Under the pieces are notes generated by a model. It ran no database searches and was not told the DNA's origin. It saw only the letters and a program-made list of their open reading frames with translations. The position numbers were made by a program, and so were the translations under genes. From Planctomycetota bacterium (GTDB lineage Bacteria; Planctomycetota; UBA8742; UBA2392), in contig JAHBYA010000010.1 in NCBI GenBank assembly GCA_019636195.1, forward strand, positions 1 through 64,000: a stretch of 64,000 nucleotides of DNA, read 5' to 3'. Shown in pieces: positions 50,009 through 58,979 of the stretch; position 1 is the stretch's first letter; each line of letters starts with the position of its first letter.

Positions 50009-50404
50009 ATGACAGAGCGCAAGCCTTTCGGAATGCCCTACGAAAGCTGGATCGACCGGCTGGTGCGTGAGGCGCAGGAACGCGGCGACTTCGACAACTT
50101 GCCGGTCGGCAAACCCATCCCGAATCTTGATCGTCCCTGGACGCTGGACGACTGGGCCCGCGAGATGCTCAAGCGCGAGGGCCTGAGCGTGCTGCCACCC
50201 GGGCTGCAGTTGCGCCGCGATGTTGAACTGGCGCTGGACGAAATCTTGCAGCTGGGCGCCGAGCAGGGCGTGCGCAACGCCGTCGAGCAACTCAACCAGC
50301 ACATCCGTGAGACCAACCTGCGAGTGCTTGAGGGCCCGGCTTCTCTGGTGCGCCCGCTGGACCCTGAAGAAGTCGTCGCTCGCTGGCGCGCCCGCGGCAC
50401 TTGA
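50009..50404 (+). CDS. DUF1992 (DnaJ-C28-like conserved domain) protein
   Basis: A 131-residue protein. WIDRLVREAQERGDFDNLPVGKPI, followed by Trp/Asp-rich residues and MLKREGLSVLPPGLQLRRDVE, is the DUF1992 signature also found in eukaryotic DNAJC28. Function is unknown. The ATG at 50009 is preceded by GGGGTG; another ATG at 49997 is possible. It lies 43 bp after thiG in the same direction. Confidence 0.85.
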   Translation: MTERKPFGMPYESWIDRLVREAQERGDFDNLPVGKPIPNLDRPWTLDDWAREMLKREGLSVLPPGLQLRRDVELALDEILQLGAEQGVRNAVEQLNQHIRETNLRVLEGPASLVRPLDPEEVVARWRARGT

Positions 50405-50440
50405 CCGGAAAGGCGTGAACCCGGCTGTGACCGTACTATC

Positions 50441-52576
50441 ATGGCCTGGATGGACGGGCGCAAAGTCAATCCGATCCTCGTTGCGATCACGGTACTTGCT
50501 GTGGCGTTCGGCGTGTACGGCCTATTCTTTGCCGATGCACCTGAGATCCCGGCAAACCCCTCATTGACCAGCGACAACTCACCCAAGTCTCAGGACCCAT
50601 CCCAATCGAGTCAGCCGGACGAACAAAGCCCGGCGCCCGGGAAGCCTGCAACGCCGCGTGAAGGCGGCCCAACCAACAACGGTGCCCCGACAGCCAGGCC
50701 GCAACCGGAGACCCCCGTCAGTCGTGAGTCGCCGCCGCATGGTGATGGCGTAATAGAGGGCATTTTGCTTGACCCGCGCGGTCAGCCAATCGAAGGCGTC
50801 GAAATACTGGCCGTGCGTGACGCCGACGTTTATGAGGCTTGGCGACGGGGCGCAGTCGCCACGGCAGGACGCAGCCCCGATCCTTCCACCGGCGGCACGC
50901 CGCGTGGCCGCTTCGCGCGAACCGAAGCTGGCGGCGCGTTCAAGTTCGGGGGTGTTGCCCCCGACACTTCGTACTGGGTTGTGGCGGTACATGAAGTTCT
51001 TGGCGAAGCACGGTCGGGGCGAGTGGTAGCAGGCCAGCATGTGGTGCTCCAGTTCAGTGAAGTGGAGTTCACGTCGGGTACGGTCACGGACAAGGAAGGC
51101 AACCCGCTGACATGTTGGGTTGCGACTCGCCGGTACAGGTCTTTCGATCGCTCGGACGCGGTGGAGAAGCCGGGCCGATTCCTGGTGCGCTGGGACGGCT
51201 CTGACACGCTCGACGTACGTCTTGAGTGCGATGGCTATGTGCCCAGTGATGTGCTCGATGACAGCTACCGAGGACGCACCGATGTTGCGATCGTGCTGGA
51301 GCGGGCGCCACGTCTGCACGGCATTGTCGTATCGCCGGCGGGCCGGCCGGTACCCAAGGCCGAGGTCTCTGTGCATGCTTCGGATGATCCCGGCGCGGAA
51401 CCCGAGACCAGTGCCAGCAACGCCTTGGGCCGTTTTGCGTTCAACATGCTGAGGCCGGGAAGCTACAAGGTCAGTGTTGCAAGCGGCTCCGGCACCGGCA
51501 CCCCGGTGGATGTTGAGTTGAACGAAGATCGTGAACTGCGGCTTGTGCTGGATACCGGCCCGGTGATCACGCTGCGGGTAAGAAACGCGGCCGGCCAGCC
51601 GGTCGGTGGCGTTGAACTGGACGGTCGCGACCACGCGGGCGAATCCGTTCCGTACATTGAGTACCCATCTGACAAAGCAGGCGAGTACTTCCTGACTGCG
51701 TTTGCGCAGGGCGGGTTGTGGCTTGAGGTGACAGCGCCGGGGTATGCCCGCCAATGGCTGGAACTGCAAGGCGGCGGGTCGGATCGCGTGCTGGAAGTGA
51801 CGCTGCAACGCGGCGCCAGCATTTCAGGCCGTGTGCAGGACATCGCCGACAACGGCATTCCCTATGCAACGGTCAGGTTCCGGCCCCATGGAGAGTCGCT
51901 GGAAGCCAAGATAGTCAGCGTGCACACCGGTTGGGACGGTCGCTATTCCGTGGATGGTCTTGCAGCTGGCGTGTGGTCGGTATCCATTCTTCGCGACTTC
52001 CAGTCTGATGTCGCGCTGCAAGAAGACATCACGCTGGCGGTGGGCCGCAACACGCGTACCTTCACTCTGTCAGACACTTCAATCCTGTTCATTGAGTTGT
52101 CGACGGATGGCCAGACTGTGGCCAGCTGGGCGCAAGTGTGGGTGTATGCTGAGGGTGAAGACGAGCCTTCACAGCATTGGACCAGCAGCCGCTTGAAGCG
52201 CCCCAGCATCGCGCTGAAACCCGGGAGCTACCTGGTCGCGCTGGCCACCGACCGCCATGCGGCGCGCCCCCGCGAAATTGTGGTTTCGCAAGGCGAGAAC
52301 CGGGTGACTTTTACCCTTGAGGCGCCGGACGCGCTGCGCCTGGTATGGATCGAGTCAGGAAGCGACCTCAGCCGCGCGGGCTTTCGCACCGGCGACGTAG
52401 TGCTGACCTACGACGGCCAGGACGTGCGCGACAAGTCCGAGTTGAACCGGCTGGTGGAGGCCGCCAAGACGCGCGAAAGCGTGGAAGTCGTTGTGCAGCG
52501 CGGGCGTACGCGCGTGACCCTGCACACATCACCGACGATCAACCTGCCGTGGACCTACCCAGCCAAGCGGCCTTGA
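50441..52576 (+). CDS. Membrane-anchored carboxypeptidase-regulatory-like and PDZ protein
   Basis: A 711-residue protein: one N-terminal TM anchor (about residues 10-30), a Pro/Ser/Gln-rich linker, then several carboxypeptidase-regulatory-like (CarboxypepD_reg) beta domains such as GVIEGILLDPRGQPIEGVEI, LHGIVVSPAGRPVPKAEVSV and ISGRVQDIADNGIPYATVRF. A C-terminal PDZ domain follows: SRAGFRTGDVVLTYDGQDV and VVVQRGRTRVTLH. It is probably a periplasmic or surface scaffold. The start is either the ATG at 50441 or at 50450; TATCAT at 50437-50442 suits a leaderless start at 50450. The next gene has related domains. Confidence 0.8.
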   Translation: MAWMDGRKVNPILVAITVLAVAFGVYGLFFADAPEIPANPSLTSDNSPKSQDPSQSSQPDEQSPAPGKPATPREGGPTNNGAPTARPQPETPVSRESPPHGDGVIEGILLDPRGQPIEGVEILAVRDADVYEAWRRGAVATAGRSPDPSTGGTPRGRFARTEAGGAFKFGGVAPDTSYWVVAVHEVLGEARSGRVVAGQHVVLQFSEVEFTSGTVTDKEGNPLTCWVATRRYRSFDRSDAVEKPGRFLVRWDGSDTLDVRLECDGYVPSDVLDDSYRGRTDVAIVLERAPRLHGIVVSPAGRPVPKAEVSVHASDDPGAEPETSASNALGRFAFNMLRPGSYKVSVASGSGTGTPVDVELNEDRELRLVLDTGPVITLRVRNAAGQPVGGVELDGRDHAGESVPYIEYPSDKAGEYFLTAFAQGGLWLEVTAPGYARQWLELQGGGSDRVLEVTLQRGASISGRVQDIADNGIPYATVRFRPHGESLEAKIVSVHTGWDGRYSVDGLAAGVWSVSILRDFQSDVALQEDITLAVGRNTRTFTLSDTSILFIELSTDGQTVASWAQVWVYAEGEDEPSQHWTSSRLKRPSIALKPGSYLVALATDRHAARPREIVVSQGENRVTFTLEAPDALRLVWIESGSDLSRAGFRTGDVVLTYDGQDVRDKSELNRLVEAAKTRESVEVVVQRGRTRVTLHTSPTINLPWTYPAKRP

Positions 52577-52642
52577 CCTGAATTTCCGGATTTTCCCGAA
52601 ACCGGCTGTGCCCATTTGGCGTAAGTGTTGCAGGAGATCGTG

Positions 52643-54010
52643 ATGCGCACGCCGCGAATGGCCGTTGCCGGACTGATCCTGTTGTTTGCCGGCGGCTTGG
52701 CGTTTGCCGGACAGTGGTTTGTGAAGACGTCCGCGCCGGAGAATTCGCCCCGCGCCTGTGTGGGCATGCATGCGGATGAGCCGCAGGACAACGGTCGGCC
52801 CACGCTCAAGGACGAGTTTGTCGTCCCGCCGGTTACTTCACCGCACGATGCCTACGCACCGCAACCCGATGCGCAACTGACCAGCCCCCGCCTGGCGCCT
52901 GAAGTGCCCCGGGCAAGCCCGGACGACAAACCCGAAGTCGCACCAAAGAAGGACGTGTCCGACCCTGACGCGCTGCGCAAGGAGATAGAGAAGCTGCTTG
53001 AAGAAGCACAGGAGATGCAACCGCTTGCGGAAGTGGATGACACCATCAACTTCGACTTCACGGTTTCCGGCCGCGTCGTGGATGACCAGGGCGCGGGTGT
53101 GGCAGGCGCAGCCGTGTCGGGCTACGCCACGTACTACTCACCGCGTTCGGTGAGTGGTGATGCAGACGGCGTGCGGCGCAGGGTTGCCGCGCAGGTTGTG
53201 CAGGCGGGTGTCGTGGCCACTAGCGACGGCGCGGGCTACTTTGCCGCGCAGTTCAACATCAAGATCGCGCGCGGCGTATCGTCGGTCACGGTGATTCTGA
53301 GTGCAGCCGCAGAGCGTTATGTCCAGAAGTCGGAAGTGATCCGCCTCAATGACGTCAAAGAGGGCGACGCCCGGCAGGACGTAGCCATCACCATGTACGC
53401 AGCCGGCATCCTTTCGGGCCGGGTCGTTGACGAACGCGGGCACCCGCTGTTCGGCGTGCAGGTGCAGGCCACGCTGGTGCCGACAGAGTCTCGCAATTCA
53501 CGCGAGCGCTCGCGTCGGCCGGCGGCAGTTGCCGCGCCGGCGGCAGTCAAAACCGACCGCGACGGACGCTACACATTCGGCTGGATTAAGGAGGGCGCCT
53601 GGCGCCTGACGGCTGGCTCTGCCACGCACGTTGCAGTGCAGCCGGGGACAGATGTGGAGGTCACGACCGGGATTGAATCCACAGCGCCGGAAATCGTGAT
53701 GGCCGCTGCTGCAACGGTGAGGGTCCGGGTTTTGACTGATGAGGGCAACCCGGTGTCGGACAAGCCGGGGACGTATCTGTCCGCAACCTTCAAGCGTGCC
53801 GATGGCACACCAGTGGTGCGCAATGCGCGAACCGACGCCGACGGTTACGTTGTGTTCGCCACCGTTCCGGCCGACGCGACCGAGATGACACTGCATGCTG
53901 CGGCCTGGGCAACTGCGCAGCCTGTTGCGTTGTCGCTGACTGGCGGCGTCGAGCGTGACCTGGGCGAGTTGCGATTGCAGCAGGTCAAGCTTCCTGCGCG
54001 CACAAAGTAG
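52643..54010 (+). CDS. Exported carboxypeptidase-regulatory-like domain protein
   Basis: A 455-residue protein with a signal peptide or anchor (MRTPRMAVAGLILLFAGGLAFA), a low-complexity acidic linker and an Asp/Glu-Lys helix. Two or three CarboxypepD_reg-like beta domains follow: FTVSGRVVDDQGAGVAGAAVSG, LSGRVVDERGHPLFGVQV and VRVLTDEGNPVSDKPG. GGAG precedes the ATG. It follows the 50441 gene by 66 bp and shares its domain type, so the pair is probably a functional unit, but this one lacks a PDZ domain. It converges with rsmH 11 bp apart. Confidence 0.78.
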   Translation: MRTPRMAVAGLILLFAGGLAFAGQWFVKTSAPENSPRACVGMHADEPQDNGRPTLKDEFVVPPVTSPHDAYAPQPDAQLTSPRLAPEVPRASPDDKPEVAPKKDVSDPDALRKEIEKLLEEAQEMQPLAEVDDTINFDFTVSGRVVDDQGAGVAGAAVSGYATYYSPRSVSGDADGVRRRVAAQVVQAGVVATSDGAGYFAAQFNIKIARGVSSVTVILSAAAERYVQKSEVIRLNDVKEGDARQDVAITMYAAGILSGRVVDERGHPLFGVQVQATLVPTESRNSRERSRRPAAVAAPAAVKTDRDGRYTFGWIKEGAWRLTAGSATHVAVQPGTDVEVTTGIESTAPEIVMAAAATVRVRVLTDEGNPVSDKPGTYLSATFKRADGTPVVRNARTDADGYVVFATVPADATEMTLHAAAWATAQPVALSLTGGVERDLGELRLQQVKLPARTK

Positions 54011-54021
54011 TCACACGTGTC

Positions 54022-55035
54022 CTATGGCGCTCGCCTCCCGAAAAACAGTCTTGCTGATCGCGCGCGCGGGTTGTCGTGGACTTCCTGCCGCGACGGTTTG
54101 ATGCCGGTCAACTCTGCTTGCGCCAGCACGCCTTGCTCCAGATAGTCCTTGAAGGCCCCTCGCACTGCGCGCTCTTCGCCGCTGTGAAACGAAATGATTG
54201 CAGCGACGCCGCCGGGCAGAAGCACCTGGGGCAGCACACGCAGCAGGGCGGCAAGGTTGGCAGCTTCACGGTTGACGGCGATGCGCAGGGCCTGAAACAC
54301 GCGTGCCGCAGGGTGTTTGCCGTGGCCGCGAAAGGTTGACGGGTCAAGCCCGTGGGCGCGCAGCACCAGGGCTGCCAGTGCTTTGCTTGTTGTCGGCTGC
54401 TGGCGCTTGAGTGAGCGCGCGATTTCGGCGGCGCGGGGCTCATCGCCGTGTTCAGAGAGCAGCTCGGCAAGTTCAGGCTCGGGAAGGTCCGCGATCAGCT
54501 GCGCCGCGCCCTTGCCGCGCGTGGCATCCATGCGCATGTCCAGCGGCCCCTCATGCTTGAAACCAAAGCCGCGTCGCGGGTCGTCCAGCTGCATGCTGCT
54601 GACGCCAAGGTCTGCCAGTAGTCCGTGCACACCGTTCAATCCAAGTTGCGCCAGCACAGCCGGCACGCCGGCAAAGTTGGTGTTGTGCGTGGAAACGTCT
54701 AGCCCGAGCGCGCCTAGGCGGGCGCGGGTGCGTGCAAGCTCGGTAGTGTCCAGGTCCAGGCCGATCACGCGTGCGCCTGCCTGCGCCATAGCCTGGGAGT
54801 GGCCGCCATAGCCCAGCGTGCAGTCCACGATCACTTTGTCCGGGCCGGGCGAAAGCGCTGCCATTACTTCGGCAAGCAGGATCGGCACATGGGTAGCGGC
54901 GGGCGTGCGGCCCTGGGCACGGACCTTGGCGTGTTCGTCGGGGTAGGCCTGCGGATCAAGTTCTTTGTATTTCTCGTCAAAGGCGCGCGGGTGGGTGCCG
55001 CGGTAGCGCTTGCGTCGGGCGGGTTTGTCGGCCAT
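54022..55035 (-). CDS. rsmH: 16S rRNA (cytosine(1402)-N4)-methyltransferase
   Basis: A 337-residue RsmH (MraW) that methylates C1402 in the ribosomal P site. HVPILLAEVMAAL, CTLGYGGHSQAMAQAGARVIGLDLD, LLADLGVSSMQLDDPRRGF with DMRMD, and the end VHDNPRARSARL are diagnostic. A basic N-terminal extension of about 45 residues (ARRKRYRGTHPRAFDEKYKEL) precedes the usual start. It begins 4 bp after the SDR gene, so the two are co-transcribed with the penicillin-binding protein upstream, a partial echo of the dcw cluster. Confidence 0.96.
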   Translation of the reverse strand: MADKPARRKRYRGTHPRAFDEKYKELDPQAYPDEHAKVRAQGRTPAATHVPILLAEVMAALSPGPDKVIVDCTLGYGGHSQAMAQAGARVIGLDLDTTELARTRARLGALGLDVSTHNTNFAGVPAVLAQLGLNGVHGLLADLGVSSMQLDDPRRGFGFKHEGPLDMRMDATRGKGAAQLIADLPEPELAELLSEHGDEPRAAEIARSLKRQQPTTSKALAALVLRAHGLDPSTFRGHGKHPAARVFQALRIAVNREAANLAALLRVLPQVLLPGGVAAIISFHSGEERAVRGAFKDYLEQGVLAQAELTGIKPSRQEVHDNPRARSARLFFGRRAP

Positions 55036-55039
55036 GGCG

Positions 55040-56038
55040 CTAGCGCACCTTGATCCAGCCCTGTTTGATGTACCAGTCTGCGGTTTCTTTCAACCCGTCG
55101 CGGGCGTTGATCTGCGTCTCGAAACCCAACAGCTCGCGGGCCTTTGCACCGCTGCACACCCAATACGGAGGCAGCAGCTCGCGAAGCTTGTCGCTGTTGG
55201 GGATCATCGGTCTGCGAATAATGAATTGCAGCACGTCGTTGAAACGCGCCAGCATCTTCGCGGCCCAGATCGGCGCCGCCATGTGCTTATGCTTGCTGGG
55301 CTTCAGCGTGTCGCGCAGCAATTCCATGGTCCACGCCAGTGAGTACGGCTCGGGCTCGGTCAGGAAGAATGTTTCGTTGACCGCGGCGTCGTGCATGGCT
55401 GCCTCAATCATGCCGCGGGCAAGGTCTTTGCCATGGATCAGGCTGAACTGCTTCTCCTGCTCGCCGAACTGGATGTTGTAGCCCTTGGCCATCCACTTGA
55501 AGAACTCAAGGATGCCCTTGTCGCGAGGTCCGTACACTGCGGGCGGCCGGATGATCGTGACCGGGAAGTGCTTGTGATACTCGCGCGCGAACTGCTCTGC
55601 CAGCAGCTTGCTGCGGCCGTAGTACGTCACGGGGTGCGGAATTGTAGTCTCGTCCACCACATGGCGACTGTCCTCGCTGGGGCCGACCGCGGCCTGGCTG
55701 CTGCAAAACAGGAAGCGCAGGACACCACCGCCGGAGAGTTTCACGGCTTCAAGCAGGTTGCGAGTGCCGTGGGCGTTGGCGCGGTTGAACTCTTTCTGTG
55801 ACCGCCCGAACAGCAGGCCCGCGACGTGAAACACATAGTCCACGCCTTCGACGGCCTTGCGCAATTCCTCAGGTGTCTGGGTGACGTCGCCCTGGATGAC
55901 CTCAAAACCCTCGCGCAACTCGGGGTACAGCCGTTTCTCGCTGCGCACCAGCAGGCGCACGGTGTGGCCGCGCGCCTTGAGCATTTCCGCAAGGTGCGAG
56001 CCGATGAAGCCTGTAGCGCCTGTTACCAGTGACCGCAT
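55040..56038 (-). CDS. NAD-dependent epimerase/dehydratase (extended SDR)
   Basis: A 332-residue extended SDR. The start MRSLVTGATGFIGSHLAEM at 56038 contains the NAD(P) loop TGATGFIG. The active site has Ser in FCSSQAAVGPS and YYGRSK (YxxxK). IIRPPAVYGPRD is the usual product-side strand. The substrate may be a nucleotide sugar, sterol-like or flavonoid-like compound; the family is broad. TACTGT is six bases before the ATG. It lies between the penicillin-binding protein and rsmH genes. Confidence 0.88.
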   Translation of the reverse strand: MRSLVTGATGFIGSHLAEMLKARGHTVRLLVRSEKRLYPELREGFEVIQGDVTQTPEELRKAVEGVDYVFHVAGLLFGRSQKEFNRANAHGTRNLLEAVKLSGGGVLRFLFCSSQAAVGPSEDSRHVVDETTIPHPVTYYGRSKLLAEQFAREYHKHFPVTIIRPPAVYGPRDKGILEFFKWMAKGYNIQFGEQEKQFSLIHGKDLARGMIEAAMHDAAVNETFFLTEPEPYSLAWTMELLRDTLKPSKHKHMAAPIWAAKMLARFNDVLQFIIRRPMIPNSDKLRELLPPYWVCSGAKARELLGFETQINARDGLKETADWYIKQGWIKVR

Positions 56039-56044
56039 GGCGAG

Positions 56045-56050
56045 ACAGTA
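56045..56050 (-). promoter_or_regulatory. -10 element of a likely leaderless promoter for the SDR gene
   Basis: On the minus strand TACTGT, then CTCGCC, then ATG at 56038. Confidence 0.35.
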
Positions 56051-56124
56051 CCAATGCCGGAGCGGGTTGCGAGGGTCGGGCCCCCTGTGCCGAGTCTTGA
56101 GCCAGGCCGGCACGGGATGCGGAG

Positions 56125-58791
56125 CTACTTTCGGACCTGCCCCAGCACGCCGGTGCGCTGCAGGTGCCTCTCAATGCACTCGCCGATGACAGGCGCAATG
56201 TCGCCGCCGTAAAGGTCGCTGTTGGCGGCCAGGATCACAAACGCGACCTTCGGTTCGTCGTGTGGCGCAAAGCCTGCAAACCAGGCGTGGTCCGGCACGC
56301 CCTTGCCGTTTTCGGCTGTGCCGGTTTTGCCCGCGCAGCGAATGCGGCGCAGCACGTTGTGCTCGCGGGCGGTGCCACGGCCTCCGTACACCACACGCCG
56401 CATGCCGTCGTGCACGGCCTCCCAGGCCTGCGGCGAGAGATCGACCTGCTGCGGCCAGACATGGGCTTCGTCGCAAAGGTGCGGCGTCACCAGCTTGCCG
56501 CGCGTTGCGATGGCGGCATAAAGGCGCGCGACTTCAATTGGCGCACAGGTCATCGCGCCCTGCCCGATCGCGAGCATGGCCAGGTTCGGCGCCCAGACCT
56601 CTTCGGGGTGCGGCAGTTCGGCGCGGCGGTACCAGAAGTCGCCGTCGGCAGGCAGGCCGACCCCCAACTGCTCGGCATAGCCGCGCAGCGTCTCCCAGGC
56701 CTGTGCCGGTGTCGGCCCAAGGTCCTGCGACCAGCGGTAGAAGTAGCCGTTGCTGCTGGCTTCAAGGGCAAGCCGCATGTTCACGCCGTTGCCCACCGGG
56801 TGGCCGGTGCTGCCGAGACGCTTGCCCTGCCAGTAGATGTCATAACTGCCATTGCGGTACTCACCCCATTCATCAAAGGTGTCTTGCGGGCCAAGCGTTC
56901 CGGAATCCAGCAGCGCCAGCGCCGTCAGCACCTTGAACGTGCTGCCCGGCGCATACCCCCCCTGCGTTGCGCGGTTGACGTGCCGCGCGTGCTGCAGCCA
57001 GCGCGGAAAGCCGGCTGCGCTTTCCGCCTGTTCCTCCAGCTGCAGTTGACGCTGATAGGCGCGATCCGCCGCGGTGCGTCCTTTCAGCGCCTCGGGGTCG
57101 AAGTCGGGCAGGCTGACCATTGCCAGCACGGCGCCGGTGTGCACGTCCAGCACCACGGCGCAACCGCGGAACTCCCATGGCGTCGTTTCCCAGCGCCGCG
57201 CTTTCTTGCCGGTGCGCACGCGGGCGGCCAGCGCGGGCTCCCATTTGCGCATTGTGGCGATCAGGTCGCGCTGTAACTCAAGGTCAATGGTCAGGGTCAG
57301 CGCCTCGTTGTGCACCGGCGCCTGTTCAAACTCGATGCTGCGCATGCGCCCCGCCGCGTCGCGTATGCCGGCGCGTGCGCCATACAAGCCTGACAGACGT
57401 TCGTCATACGTGCGTTCAATGCCGCGGATGCCCACCGCCACCTGCGCTACCTGGCCCTGGAAGCGCGCACTGAAGCGCCCGTGGTCGCCTTCAAACCACT
57501 CGTCGATGAAGGTGTCCAGCCCTTCCCCGAACGAGGGCCGGGCCATCACGGCTTCCAGCTGCGACGCATCCGGCAGTCCGACGTTGCCGATGACGTGCGC
57601 GAGCTCGCGGGCATGCGCATAGCGGCGCGCGGCGCGGCGCACACAGCGCACGCCGGGCAGCATGTCGCCGTTGACCTTCAACAGTTCAATCACGTCGCGT
57701 GGCGCCTCGCGCACCAGCAGCAGCGGATTCTCGTCCAGTGCGTAGTGCTGCCAGCGCTCGCTCCAGTCCTGGGCGTGGCGCTCAAGCACATGTTTCTCAA
57801 GTCGCTCAAGTCGCTCGGCTGTCAGGCTGATCAGCCCGCGCTTGCGCGTAAGCTCGTCGTGGCGGCGCGCGACTGCGCCTTTGTCGCCGCGCACAAGCGC
57901 TTCGCAGGTCCGAGTCATGCGCAACCAGGCCGCGTGCTCCTCCAGCAGCATGTCCTGCGCCTGCGTCTGCGTGAACTCGCCGGGTTCAATGTCGAGCCGG
58001 AGCTCATCCGCCTTGGCCCGGCAGCGCTTCATGGCCTGGAAGCACAGGTCGCGCAGACGCTCAGGGTCTCCGTTGGCCGACTTCAGCAGGTTGGCCAGAA
58101 ACTCGCCCTCGTGCCCAAGCCAATCAAGGCGCGCGCGCAGCACCGGCGCAAAGTGCAGGCTTTTTGGAAAGCGCCGCACCGTTTCCCAGTAGTCGGGGTC
58201 GCTGAGCGCGGGTTTGGCGCGCAGCCACGCCACGCTGATGTCGCGGGCAGGCGCCGTCGCGACGTCACCCAGCCCCTGGTCCAGCGCTGAAACCTCCGCG
58301 ACGAGATAATGCAACTTGACGTCCAGTTCGGCGCGGGTCAGGCCCGTAAGCATGCACAGCCGCTGGGCGCACAGCTCAAAGTCAGCCCGAGCCACGGGGT
58401 CCTGCCGCATCCGCCAGGAAAGGAAAAAGCGGCGCCGGCTGGCCGGAGACGGCAGATCAGCCACAGCCAAGGGTTTGAGGCGCTGCTCAATGAACTCGCG
58501 GCTGGCCTCGGCATCGTAATGCATCGGTGAAGTGTGTGCTCGCAACGGCAGGGTGCGCGGGTCGGCAAACGCTTCCAGGTCGAGGTACACGTCCCAAACC
58601 GTCTCGGTGTGTGCGACCACCGTTCCGTCGCGCAGCAGGATTGGCGCGCGTTGGGGCTCAAGCAGGGCATATGCCGTGCGCATCTGCTCGGCTTGGGCTG
58701 CGTAGTAGTCGTGCGCGACCACCTGCATGTAGGCAAAGCGCCCAAGCAGAACAAGAAACACCAGCGCCATGCCGGCTGTCAGGTAGTTCAA
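56125..58791 (-). CDS. Class B penicillin-binding protein (PBP2/FtsI type) with large insertion
   Basis: An 888-residue peptidoglycan transpeptidase, about 200-300 residues longer than typical PBP2 or FtsI. An N-terminal TM segment (LNYLTAGMALVFLVLLGRFAY) is followed by a dimerisation-type region split by a long helical insertion rich in Arg, Glu and Leu (roughly residues 90-380). The transpeptidase domain has the three catalytic motifs: SxxK in GSTFKVLTAL, SxN in EASSNGYFY and KTG in GKTGTAENG. The start is unclear: the frame runs upstream to a CTG at 58806, which has GGAGG seven bases before it, while TTG at 58791 has no ribosome site. It heads the group with the SDR gene and rsmH. Confidence 0.9.
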   Translation of the reverse strand: MNYLTAGMALVFLVLLGRFAYMQVVAHDYYAAQAEQMRTAYALLEPQRAPILLRDGTVVAHTETVWDVYLDLEAFADPRTLPLRAHTSPMHYDAEASREFIEQRLKPLAVADLPSPASRRRFFLSWRMRQDPVARADFELCAQRLCMLTGLTRAELDVKLHYLVAEVSALDQGLGDVATAPARDISVAWLRAKPALSDPDYWETVRRFPKSLHFAPVLRARLDWLGHEGEFLANLLKSANGDPERLRDLCFQAMKRCRAKADELRLDIEPGEFTQTQAQDMLLEEHAAWLRMTRTCEALVRGDKGAVARRHDELTRKRGLISLTAERLERLEKHVLERHAQDWSERWQHYALDENPLLLVREAPRDVIELLKVNGDMLPGVRCVRRAARRYAHARELAHVIGNVGLPDASQLEAVMARPSFGEGLDTFIDEWFEGDHGRFSARFQGQVAQVAVGIRGIERTYDERLSGLYGARAGIRDAAGRMRSIEFEQAPVHNEALTLTIDLELQRDLIATMRKWEPALAARVRTGKKARRWETTPWEFRGCAVVLDVHTGAVLAMVSLPDFDPEALKGRTAADRAYQRQLQLEEQAESAAGFPRWLQHARHVNRATQGGYAPGSTFKVLTALALLDSGTLGPQDTFDEWGEYRNGSYDIYWQGKRLGSTGHPVGNGVNMRLALEASSNGYFYRWSQDLGPTPAQAWETLRGYAEQLGVGLPADGDFWYRRAELPHPEEVWAPNLAMLAIGQGAMTCAPIEVARLYAAIATRGKLVTPHLCDEAHVWPQQVDLSPQAWEAVHDGMRRVVYGGRGTAREHNVLRRIRCAGKTGTAENGKGVPDHAWFAGFAPHDEPKVAFVILAANSDLYGGDIAPVIGECIERHLQRTGVLGQVRK

Positions 58792-58887
58792 CTTGCGTTC
58801 GTACAGAGGGCAGCCTCCGCCTATGTATCGGCGGGATATGGGCTTGCAGTTTGGTCAAAGACGATGGCGTATTTGTGCAATTTAACC

Positions 58888-58916
58888 TTGGAAGTACATA
58901 AATCACGGGGTATGCT
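58888..58916 (+). promoter_or_regulatory. Candidate promoter for the U32 gene
   Basis: TTGGAA (58888-58893) and TATGCT (58911-58916) with a 17-bp spacer, 64 bp before the ATG. AAGG is at the ribosome-site position before the ATG. Confidence 0.45.
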
Positions 58917-58979
58917 CCTCGGCCCACAGTCGCATAACGCAGTAGGACTTACCCGGCGATCACGCCGGCAAGGCCGAAG

